From: Acidimicrobiales bacterium
GTDB lineage: Bacteria > Actinomycetota > Acidimicrobiia > Acidimicrobiales > DATDAH01
DNA: 64,000 nt
NCBI GenBank assembly: GCA_016794585.1
Contig: JAEUJM010000046.1
Span: forward strand, 22,443-86,442
Direction of reading: 5' to 3'
Shown here one piece after another: positions 57,334-64,000 of this stretch. The translations under genes were made by a program, and so were the position numbers. Numbering within the stretch: the first letter of the stretch is position 1; each line of letters opens with the position of its first letter. Under the pieces are notes generated by a model. It saw nothing but the letters and a program-made list of their open reading frames with translations, was not told where the DNA came from and did not search any database.

Positions 57334-57676
57334 AGTAGTGCTCTTTCAAACCCCGGCCCCTGTTAAGGCGGTCGGGGTTCTCTGTTTCACGGTCCAGTCG
57401 GCGCAGGAGTTCAGCTTCGACCATCTGGGCAAAAGGGTCTGCAAGCCGGGTGTAGACGGGTTCTTGGTAGTCGACCGCGATGCGGTCGAACAGAGCCTGG
57501 TTCCAGTGCCGGCGGGCTTGTGGCCCAGCCTGCTGGTAGGCCCAGTGGGCATCTGACACGAGCCGCAGGGCCAGGGCCAGATTCCGGCGGATGACGTCGG
57601 CCTCGATGGACGCCTCCCGGATCGCTTGCTCGGCTTGGACCAGTTCGGCGGTGATGGCGTCTTGCTTGCGCTTGAG
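57334..57676 (-). pseudogene. C-terminal part of a large serine recombinase (split by ISL3)
   Basis: The frame reads KQDAITAELVQAEQAIREASIEADVIRRNLALALRLV and HWNQALFDRIAVDYQEPVYTRLADPFAQMV, the coiled-coil C-terminus of large serine recombinases. It continues without a stop through the tRNA-Ser 3' end. Removing the ISL3 element and one copy of CGCTTGAG joins it in frame to the part at 59895-60510 (...VEVLKR-KQDAITAEL...). Confidence 0.85.
57349..57379 (+). terminator. Hairpin after tRNA-Ser(CGA)
   Basis: AACCCCG (57349-57355) pairs with CGGGGTT (57373-57379) across a 17-base loop, and CTCTGTTTC follows. It may end the tRNA transcript. Confidence 0.5.
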
Positions 57677-57756
57677 GGCTCTTCGGATCTGAGCGGGGTG
57701 CGGTAGCGGGCTGAGGGTCCCCGGGTGAACCGCCCTGGGTCTGATGGAGGCTGTTT

Positions 57757-58671
57757 CTATTGGATTCCAACCCCGGTGGGGTCGGTCTGTTGGGCAGCGT
57801 AGAACGCTGCTTCGAACTCTGCGGGCGGCACGTCGTCGCAGTGGCCGTGGAGGCGCTGCTCGTTGAACCAGTGCACCCACGCGAGGGTCTCGAGCTCGAG
57901 CTGGTCGACGTCGTCCCACACCGCCGGAGCATCCGGGCCTCGGACGCACTCGGCCATGTAGAGCCCGTTGGTGGTCTCGGCCAGCGCGTCGTAGCTGTCG
58001 GCGACGGTCCCGATCGAGGGACGCGCGCCGATCTCGTCGAGACGTTCGGTGAACCGAACCGACGTGAACTGCGACCCGGCATCGGAATGCGCGACCAACC
58101 CGACGAGGCGGCGGCCGCCCCGGGAGCGCCTCGCCATCTCCAAGGCGTCGAGAACCATCTCGGTGCGCATGTTCGACGCGACCCGCCACCCCACGATCCG
58201 ACGGGAGAACGCGTCGACGATGAAACACACATAGGCCATTCCCGACCGGGTCGGAACGTAGGTCAAGTCCGTCACCCACAACGCGTCGGGCCGGTCCGCG
58301 GTGAACTGGCGGTTCACCAGGTCGGGTGCCCGCGTCGCGTCCGGATCGGCGATGGTGGTGAACACCTTGCGCCGCCGGCGGCTGATGCCTTCGATCCCGA
58401 GTTGGCGCATCAACCGGGCCGTCTGGTCGCGGCCGATGTCGTGACCGGCGCGCCGGGCTGCCTTCCAGAGCTTGTGGGCCCCATAGACCTTGCGGTTCGT
58501 CACCCACAGCACCATCAGCACCTGGGCCATCACCGCGTCGCGCAACGCCCGCTGCGACGGCGACAACTCACGCCTCTTGGCCGCGTAGTACGTCGACGGG
58601 GCCATCTGCAGCACCTTGCAGATGGGCTCGACCCCGAACTCGGCCCGGTGGCCGTCGATGTAGGCCACCAT
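57757..58671 (-). CDS. IS3-family transposase OrfB (DDE integrase core)
   Basis: 304 residues. MVAYIDGHRAEFGVEPICKVLQMAPSTYY is the usual OrfB start. The rve core shows WVTDLTYVPTRSGMAYVCFIVDAFSRRIVGW (first Asp), GLVAHSDAGSQFTS (second Asp) and ALAETTNGLYMAE (Glu). Compared with the usual DSYDNALAET one residue is missing (DSYDALAET), which may impair folding. Its ATG overlaps the OrfA stop (TGATG). Cuts and joins DNA ends for IS transposition. Confidence 0.9.
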   Translation of the reverse strand: MVAYIDGHRAEFGVEPICKVLQMAPSTYYAAKRRELSPSQRALRDAVMAQVLMVLWVTNRKVYGAHKLWKAARRAGHDIGRDQTARLMRQLGIEGISRRRRKVFTTIADPDATRAPDLVNRQFTADRPDALWVTDLTYVPTRSGMAYVCFIVDAFSRRIVGWRVASNMRTEMVLDALEMARRSRGGRRLVGLVAHSDAGSQFTSVRFTERLDEIGARPSIGTVADSYDALAETTNGLYMAECVRGPDAPAVWDDVDQLELETLAWVHWFNEQRLHGHCDDVPPAEFEAAFYAAQQTDPTGVGIQ

Positions 58672-59011
58672 CACTTCTGTGGGCGGTCGAGCTCCGCCGC
58701 GAAGAAAGCCGACGCCGACTTCAGAATCGCGTTCGCGCGGCGCAACTCCCGAAGCTCTTGTTCCAGGGCCTTGACCCGCTCCGCGTCCACGGTCGACGTC
58801 CCCGGCGCGTCGCCCCGGTCGATCTCGTCCTGTCGGACCCACATCCGCACCGACTCGACCCCGTACCCGAGCTGGTCCGCGACCCGCTGCACCGTCCCGT
58901 GATCGGTCCCGAGCTCAGCGCGGAGCTGGCGCACCAGCCGCACCGCCTGCTTCTTCTCCGCGTCGCTGTAACGACGCGTCGTCGGCTTCCCCGACGGCCT
59001 TGCGTAGGCAT
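58671..59011 (-). pseudogene. IS3-family OrfA with a probable frameshift near its start
   Basis: The main frame reads YARPSGKPTTRRYSDAEKKQ, AVRLVRQLRAELGTDHGTVQRVADQLGYGVESVRMWVRQDEI and ends ELRRANAILKSASAFFAAELDRPQK, a typical helix-turn-helix plus leucine-zipper OrfA. The only fitting start, ATG at 59011, is one base out of frame with it (ATGCC-TACGCA), and a stop lies upstream in the main frame. A single-base deletion is the simplest explanation, so OrfA is probably dead or begins inefficiently. Confidence 0.7.
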
Positions 59012-59065
59012 GACTCCATCCTCGTTTCCAAGGTCAGGAGCCTCCAACCAACCCAGGGCGGTTCA

Positions 59066-59881
59066 GTGCGGGCGCTGTCGTTGGACGAGACCTTGTTCGT
59101 CCGAGAGGGGCCGTGGCGGACCCAGCGGTGGTCGACCCAGATGGTCGACGCCCGCAACGGGCAGCTCCTCGACGTGGTCGCCGGGCGCACTGCGGACGCC
59201 CCCGCCCGCTGGCTCGAAGCCCGCGACCCGACCTGGCGGGCGAGGATCCAGTGGGCGGTCATGGACCTGTCCGGCCCGTATCGGGCCACGTTCGACACGA
59301 TGCTCCCGCACGCAGTGCAGGTCGCGGACCCGTTCCACGTCGTGAAGCTGGCCGGGGCGAAGCTCGACGAGTGCCGCCGGCGGGTCCAGAACGAGACCCT
59401 CGGCCACCGCGGCCAGAAACACGACCCGCTCTACCGCTGTCGCCGGCTGCTGCTCGCGGCCGAGGAGCGCCTCGACGCCAAGGGTGACGCCAAGCTCCAA
59501 GGGCTGCTCCGCGCCGGCGACCCCAAGGGTGAAGTCGCCTACGCGTGGCACGCCAAGGAAGCGGTCCGGTTCCTCTACGACATCCCCAACCCCGACTTCG
59601 CCGCCCGCTACATCGACGAGCTCGCCCGCGACCTCCAAGACGAGACCTTCCCGCCCGAGGTCCGCTAGCTCGGCCGCACCCTCAAGCGCTGGCGCAACCA
59701 GATCGTCGCCTGGCACCGATCCCGAGCCACGAACGGGCCCGCCGAGGCCGTCAACAACCTCATCAAGCGGGTCAAGCGGGTCGCGTTCGGGTTCCGGAAG
59801 TTCCGCCACTACCGGATCCGCTCGCTGCTCTACGCCGGCCGCCCCAACTGGGACCTACTCGCCGGCATCACTCCCCGCTGA
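59066..59881 (+). pseudogene. ISL3-family transposase, 5'-truncated and with an internal stop
   Basis: The frame begins at the IS3 junction and reads LSLDETLFVREGPWRTQRWSTQMVDARNGQLLDVV, AVMDLSGPYRATFDTMLPHAVQVADPFHVVKL, then after a TAG at 59666 RTLKRWRNQIVAWH, ATNGPAEAVNNLIKRVKRVAFGFRKFRHYRIRSLLYAG. This is the DDE domain of ISL3 transposases with its three acids in place. The first part (DNA-binding zinc finger, about 150 residues) is gone. The TAG probably replaces CAG (Gln). Confidence 0.88.
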
Positions 59882-59894
59882 AATCCGAAGAGCC

Positions 59895-60510
59895 CGCTTG
59901 AGGACCTCCACCGGCACGTAGGCGTTCAGGAAGGCGTCGAGCAGCTTGTCGCGTTGGGCGTTCAGTCGCTTGATCCGTTTCTGCTGGCGGCTGGTGACGG
60001 TGCCCGCCTGCTGGGTTCGGGCTTCCAGAACCGCGTCGAACCTGTCCCGCAGCCGGGCCAGTTGCTCGTCGCTCAACCACTGGACCGATGCGTAGTGGGC
60101 CTCGATCTCGTTCTCGGTCGTCTCGACGGGGATGAACGGCAGATCGCACTCGGTGCGCTTCTGGTGGCGTCCGAGACAGAAGTAGTAGTCGTAGATGCCG
60201 CCCTTGCTGCCGGTGGCTCTGGTGAAGCAGAGCCGGCTGCCGCAGCGGCGGCAGTAGATGGTGGAGCGCAGGTAGTGCGGGTGGGTCCGTTGCTTCTCGC
60301 CGGAGCGGTGTGATTCGAGGATGGCCTGGTTCTTGGCGTAGGTCTCGACCGAGATCAGCGGCTCGTGGTTGCCGCGAGCCTGGATCTCGCCCCACGTGAC
60401 GAGGCCGGTGTAATAGGCGTTGCGCAGCATGCGGCCGACGAAGCTGGTGGTGACCGGCTTGCCGCCCTGCCTCGCCAGTTGGCTACGGGGGAACCTCGCG
60501 AGATGCGCAT
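59895..60510 (-). pseudogene. Middle part of the serine recombinase (recombinase domain and zinc ribbon)
   Basis: Reads PRSQLARQGGKPVTTSFVGRMLRNAYYTGLVTWGEIQARGNHEPLIS (recombinase domain end), then STIYCRRCGSRLCFTRATG and YYFCLGRHQKRTECDLPFI (zinc ribbon with four Cys), and the start of the coiled coil up to VEVLKR at the ISL3 junction. The N-terminal catalytic domain with the nucleophilic Ser is not found upstream, so the gene was already truncated or rearranged at about 60510. The next 140 bases hold no recognisable gene. Confidence 0.85.
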
Positions 60511-60652
60511 GCGCAGTTGAGCAGTGACCTCTATCCACTCCGTCATCAACCTGAGCGTGGACCAATCCTGGCTGGCAGGCTGTCGGCCCGCAGCCTGCAG
60601 CGCCTCGTCCGTGAGCCGGAGCCAGTGGTCAGGCACCCGTCGAGTGGTAGAC

Positions 60653-61549
60653 CTACGGTTCGATTTCAGCCCGCTCCTCAAGTGCAATCTGCTGACGTCG
60701 GAGTGCCTCATTGAGGTTATGCACGAGGCCGGGCTGACTCCGAAGCAGCTCCTCTTGGTATGCCTGCTCTACGGCCATCAAGGTGCCGACGAGATTGACC
60801 TCACGCTTGCACGCAACGTCCGCCAGCGCGGTTTCAATCTCCTCCTGGCTGGGCGGTAGCTCCGGGTCCCAGCGCGGGTCATCGTTCGCGTCCCAGAGAG
60901 TCCCGTAGGTGTAGCCGGAGCGCTCCATGCAGTCTCGCCACCGTCCCATCACGGCCTCGACTCGACTGTCCGCCATGGCCAGGTCGAAACTTTCAACTAG
61001 CGCAGCCTCGAGTTCACTGCGCGCCCGCTCCACAGCGTCAACGCCAGTCGCGGCACGTGCCTGATCAAGGCAGCCGCCCTCGCTGTAAAGAGCTAGCTCC
61101 TGTCGGTTAGATGTCACCGCACTTGCTTGAAAGTCAATGCGTGCTTGGACATCAGGCGGGTACGGCGCCGGGTGATACCCGTAGCGCTGAGCATGCTCGG
61201 GGTCGATCAGTCCGTACCGCTCGCCGTCGGGGTTCTCCTCCACAACGGCGGCGGGTGGCGATGGTGGTAGCGGAAAGCCGGCCGCCACCATACATTCAGC
61301 GGTCGTCTCATCCTGCGCCTGCTGTACGGCCAGATCCTGAATCGCCTGTTCGCGAAACGGGACATTGCCGCTAACTGGCAGAACGATATCTGCCTCAGTT
61401 GGGTCTTCAAGTACTGCTCCGAGCTGCGGTTCCTCGCGCGGCGAGTCTGCAGTGGCCCTGTCGCCAGAAGAGCCGGGACGCTGCAGCCAAGTCACAATGC
61501 CCACTGCCACAATGGCCACGACAACGATGCCGACCAGATATCTACGCAA
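60653..61549 (-). CDS. Membrane-anchored or secreted hypothetical protein of the island
   Basis: 298 residues. It starts with TTG behind GGGACG, and the N-terminus RRYLVGIVVVAIVAVGIVTW is a single membrane anchor. The remainder is soluble, acidic and helical, with four Cys (in TTAECMVAAGF, EGGCLDQA, RWRDCMERSGY, VACKREV) and a C-terminal coiled region. I recognise no family. It follows the DNRLRE-type exoprotein gene by 15 bases on the same strand, so the two probably form an operon. Base composition is lower in GC than the chromosome around it. Confidence 0.72.
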   Translation of the reverse strand: MRRYLVGIVVVAIVAVGIVTWLQRPGSSGDRATADSPREEPQLGAVLEDPTEADIVLPVSGNVPFREQAIQDLAVQQAQDETTAECMVAAGFPLPPSPPAAVVEENPDGERYGLIDPEHAQRYGYHPAPYPPDVQARIDFQASAVTSNRQELALYSEGGCLDQARAATGVDAVERARSELEAALVESFDLAMADSRVEAVMGRWRDCMERSGYTYGTLWDANDDPRWDPELPPSQEEIETALADVACKREVNLVGTLMAVEQAYQEELLRSQPGLVHNLNEALRRQQIALEERAEIEP

Positions 61550-61564
61550 GGAACGTCCCAGTTC

Positions 61565-63886
61565 TTAGAAGCAGAACGAGTGGCTACTCGCCTTGTTATC
61601 GCCCACATCATTATTTCCGAGATTGCCATCCTCGCTGTTAATCTCGAACCGCGACTTCGGGCCTCGGTGGGAAGCGTACCGCCACAGCCGCACGTAACAT
61701 GACTGGCCACGATTCCTCATCGAGCTCGGGCTGTTATCGACGCTGGCGCTAGTCTGCTGACCATCCACCCACCAGTAGTTGTCGCTGTAGTGGTAATCAG
61801 TACTGGCCCGCTGCCAGATGTCTTTGCGCTGGCCGCGATTCCAGTCGGTATACCGAAACAGACAAACTTCGTAGATCGAGCAGGTCGCCTGGTTGGCATC
61901 CTCGGTCTGACCGACCGTGCCTTCGGCACCCTCGCCAGGCTCCGAGGTGTCAGGACCTACGGTGTCGTTATCGACGTAAACAGTTGCACGAGGTGCCAGA
62001 GTCTCATCATACGTGCTGCCCTGAATCCGAGCATCAAACGTGTGATTGCCATCGTCGAGGAGAGTCGTGTCGATTGTGGTGGAGTAGGGAGCGCTGCTAT
62101 CCGTAGCTACGATTCCTTCATCCACTAGGAACTCAACAGAAGTGACTCCGGTTATCGACGAGTCCACCGATGCGGTGAACGAGATAGTCCCCGCTACATT
62201 GTCGCCCGTCGTGGGAGCAGTGATGAGCGCGGATGGCCTAAGCAGGGGCACCGGGTCGCTGAGCCGCGAGCCAACTTCGTTGACGGTGTCCACCGCTAAG
62301 GCTTGCCAGGAGATGGGGTAGTTAATAGGAAACCCACTTCCTGTATAGGTAGCGGTCTGACCAGAGTCGACAACACTTGAAGGATATCCGGCGAGGAACG
62401 CGCCGGTCGCGCCGTCGTAACTGAAGAAGACGAGTTGCCCGTCGTCCACCTGTGGGTCGGTGTACGTTCCAGAGAGCACGGGCGAGGCGGTCGTCGTGAT
62501 CTCTTGCGGTGTCAGATTGGTCGGCAGACTCGGCGCACTTGAGAGATCCGGGTCAACCCAGAGGACGTTCAAGGTCGGCGGAACGAAACTCTCTGATGAG
62601 CCCCACTGCTTGAACTGAGCCGCGTTGGCCTCATCTCGAGCACGAAGGTACAGCCCATAGTTCGGATCAATGCCGTGAACCCAGTCGCGGACAGCACGCG
62701 TAACGTCCGTGACGGCGAACCCGCTGGGGCACGATCCGCTGTGCCCTAGTCCAGAATTGATCGTCCCGATGAGGGGGTCGTCGGCATTTACGGGTCCAGG
62801 CCAAGCGGTGGTTCCAGTGCCGTCCCATTCCTCTGTCGCAGAGTAAACATCGGCAGGCGAGCTCGTGCAGGAGCCGGAGCCGTTCTGCACAAGTGCCAGC
62901 TCGCCAGCGAGGATCTCGAGACCATCGAGAGCAAGAAGATCGAAATGCAGGAAGGAGCGGTGGGCTCGAGTACCATCGTACCCTGCCTTCAGTACATAGA
63001 GGGAAGAATTATCGTTGGTGAGCCCGTTCGACACAAAGGTATCGTCCGCCTCCGACCAGATGTTCATCGTCGGATCCACCATTACCGGAAAGACCCGCTG
63101 TGGATCTGCCAGCCAAGCTTGGTCGGCAGTCACCGTTAGTTCAGTACCGTTTTCATCCAGCTCGTACGTGACTGCCTCCGAAGTGGCGGGTGATTCTGCA
63201 CTGTCAAACATGTAGCCCGGCGGAATCGTCAGACGGACTTGATCACCAGCATCGACAAACGCTATCGAACCGTCCGCGGCCTCACTAGCGGTCAAGCCGG
63301 TGGATGCTAGTGAGAAGGTGAAGACATTTGGCGCCGAAGCCGATTCGAGTACGATCGTCTCTTTCAGACCACTCGGCATCGCCTCAAGTTCAATTGAGAC
63401 ACCAGGCTGGACATCGGTGTAGGTCGCCACGTTGCCGTCGATAGTGGGCGCCACTGACGACGCTCCTTCGAAACCGAACTCGACACTTGTATTGTCAGCA
63501 GGAGCGAGGCTCGCAAGACTAACGTCGGCCGCGTCCTCCGCGAGCGAGAGGTCGAAGGGCAGCGATGCTCCCTCGAAGCCAGTCTGGGAATCGGCCACCA
63601 GAGATGGATCGAGCGGGTGCCAGACGTCTCCGACTTGATGGTTGACAGGCGCGGAAGCCACCTGAGTGAGATACACACCGGGTACGGCGGTCTCATAGGT
63701 TCTAGAGGTAGCTGTACGCTCGCTAACGACCTCGTCGCCCTGCGGTTCTTCACCCGGCGCCGGCAGGACCACGGCCTCAGAAGGCAACTCTTCGAAGATC
63801 CCAGGCGTAGGCGCCGTGTTCGGTTCCGCTGCGGCCGTTCCGACGGCCGCTAAGGCAAGAGGGACTGCCGCGCGGCGGGGTGACAT
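61565..63886 (-). CDS. Large secreted DNRLRE-domain protein with Ig-like and I36-like C-terminal domains
   Basis: 773 residues from the ATG at 63886; a GTG 27 bases earlier is possible. A short signal-like N-terminus (AAVPLALAAVGTAAAEP) leads to a beta-rich region of about 270 residues, a DNRLRE domain (residues 285-450: AHRSFLHFDLLALDG and DVTRAVRDWVHGIDPNYGLYLRARDEAN), two Ig-like domains (450-650) and, after an acidic linker, a C-terminal domain with CSIYEVCLFRYTDWN, NSPSSMRNRGQSCYVRLW and KASSHSF that resembles I36 peptidase inhibitors (beta-gamma-crystallin fold). DNRLRE proteins often carry Rhs repeats; none are here. GC is visibly low. Confidence 0.75.
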   Translation of the reverse strand: MSPRRAAVPLALAAVGTAAAEPNTAPTPGIFEELPSEAVVLPAPGEEPQGDEVVSERTATSRTYETAVPGVYLTQVASAPVNHQVGDVWHPLDPSLVADSQTGFEGASLPFDLSLAEDAADVSLASLAPADNTSVEFGFEGASSVAPTIDGNVATYTDVQPGVSIELEAMPSGLKETIVLESASAPNVFTFSLASTGLTASEAADGSIAFVDAGDQVRLTIPPGYMFDSAESPATSEAVTYELDENGTELTVTADQAWLADPQRVFPVMVDPTMNIWSEADDTFVSNGLTNDNSSLYVLKAGYDGTRAHRSFLHFDLLALDGLEILAGELALVQNGSGSCTSSPADVYSATEEWDGTGTTAWPGPVNADDPLIGTINSGLGHSGSCPSGFAVTDVTRAVRDWVHGIDPNYGLYLRARDEANAAQFKQWGSSESFVPPTLNVLWVDPDLSSAPSLPTNLTPQEITTTASPVLSGTYTDPQVDDGQLVFFSYDGATGAFLAGYPSSVVDSGQTATYTGSGFPINYPISWQALAVDTVNEVGSRLSDPVPLLRPSALITAPTTGDNVAGTISFTASVDSSITGVTSVEFLVDEGIVATDSSAPYSTTIDTTLLDDGNHTFDARIQGSTYDETLAPRATVYVDNDTVGPDTSEPGEGAEGTVGQTEDANQATCSIYEVCLFRYTDWNRGQRKDIWQRASTDYHYSDNYWWVDGQQTSASVDNSPSSMRNRGQSCYVRLWRYASHRGPKSRFEINSEDGNLGNNDVGDNKASSHSFCF

Positions 63887-63930
63887 CTGATCTGTGGTGC
63901 TGAGTGGTGCCACGGGAGAGGATGTGCACC

Positions 63931-64000
63931 ATGCCCAAGCCGTATCCGAAGGAGTTCCGCGAGGAGGTCGTCCGGGTCGCCCAGAACCGCGAGGACGGCG
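63931..64000 (+). CDS. IS3-family OrfA, start only (cut by window edge)
   Basis: MPKPYPKEFREEVVRVAQ then NREDG runs to the end of the window. This is the typical opening of the OrfA helix-turn-helix protein of IS3 elements. The element's left end is probably near 63888 (TGATCTG...), directly next to the start codon of the large exoprotein gene, which may have lost its promoter to the insertion. Its partner OrfB would lie beyond the window. Confidence 0.78.
   Translation, partial: MPKPYPKEFREEVVRVAQNREDG

Larger units (their letters stand above)
57726..59065 (-). mobile_element. IS3-family insertion sequence, 1340 bp, nested in ISL3
   Basis: Terminal inverted repeats of 27 bp: TGAACCGCCCTGGGT then a variable four, then TGGAGGCT at the left; the right end carries the same sequence inverted, ending in CA. 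TG...CA ends are usual for IS3. It encodes OrfA and OrfB. No target duplication is visible (GGG left, GTG right), consistent with the deletion of the ISL3 5' part on its left side. Confidence 0.9.
57677..59894 (+). mobile_element. ISL3-family insertion sequence, itself invaded by an IS3-family element
   Basis: The ends are inverted repeats: GGCTCTTCGGAT-CTG-AGCGGGG at 57677 and, in reverse, GGCTCTTCGGAT-TTC-AGCGGGG ending at 59894. Both ends are flanked by the direct repeat CGCTTGAG (57669-57676 and 59895-59902), the 8-bp duplication typical of ISL3. Internally the transposase gene lacks its first half and an IS3 element sits at 57726-59065. Confidence 0.92.

Noticed and set aside
57349..57379. 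Attachment-site duplication inside the hairpin after tRNA-Ser
   Set aside because: The hairpin has no copy of the tRNA 3' end; the other att site must lie outside the window if it exists.
59666..59668. Internal TAG in the ISL3 transposase as programmed readthrough or recoding
   Set aside because: The gene is also truncated by IS3, and CAG to TAG is a simple nonsense change; decay is the plain reading.

Overview
The window is very GC-rich and packed with genes on both strands. It looks like chromosome from an actinobacterium, and I infer the class Acidimicrobiia. The reasons are a ctaB/ctaA/cox cluster, a clpS-DUF2017 pair, a DivIVA protein with long acidic and coiled regions, crotonyl-CoA carboxylase/reductase, mycobacterial-type LigC and LigD polymerase-domain genes, and many starts preceded by a TANNNT box only 6-9 bases upstream (leaderless transcripts). 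No rRNA or CRISPR array is visible, and no gene-free stretch exceeds about 300 bases outside the insertion sequences.

Layout. 1-5484: cytochrome c oxidase cluster (ctaC cut by the left edge, an extended ctaF-like gene, ctaE, a subunit-I homologue without metal ligands, ctaB) divergent from ctaA. 5494-9155: clpS, a DUF2017 gene, a scrap of a histidine phosphatase, and a cyclase/STAND regulator. 9348-15878: tRNA-Glu, a RibD-like reductase, two TetR systems with visible operators, a two-gene DUF5678-like/aspartyl-protease-like module, and a MacB-like exporter. 15969-23582: serine hydrolase, tRNA-Asp, tRNA-Phe, a lipoprotein, a HAD hydrolase, malic enzyme, ATP-dependent DNA ligase LigC and a stand-alone LigD polymerase domain. 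23590-30136: RCC1-repeat exoprotein, a large membrane protein, a 5'-3' exonuclease, an alpha/beta hydrolase, an MbcA/RES toxin-antitoxin pair and nitrobindin. 30216-35933: an orphan branched-chain amino-acid-type transporter with fused LivH-LivM permease, then an operon ccr-mce-carboxymuconolactone decarboxylase family. 36092-42808: DivIVA, thiolase, split XdhC, YqgE and a secreted M1 peptidase. 42845-43036: a promoter and strong terminator enclosing a probable small RNA. 43049-46538: recR-ybaB-dnaX, SRP RNA and tRNA-Ser(GGA). 46592-57180: two beta-propeller exoproteins, VapBC beside a PIN-toxin fossil, an ArsR/SRPBCC pair, a radical SAM-PAS fusion, a three-repeat exoprotein, tadA and an unknown gene.

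57244-64000 is a genomic island. It starts at the 3' end of tRNA-Ser(CGA). A serine recombinase gene reading into that tRNA was split by an ISL3-family element with a perfect 8-bp target duplication (CGCTTGAG), and that element was in turn invaded by an IS3-family element. Beyond it, base composition drops clearly and two adjacent genes encode a membrane-anchored protein and a 773-residue DNRLRE/I36-like exoprotein. A further IS3-type transposase gene starts at the right edge.

Themes: respiration (heme A synthesis plus oxidase subunits), C4/C3-CoA metabolism (thiolase, crotonyl-CoA carboxylase/reductase, methylmalonyl-CoA epimerase), DNA replication and repair (DnaX, RecR, YbaB, LigC, LigD-Pol), and several secreted repeat proteins of unknown role.
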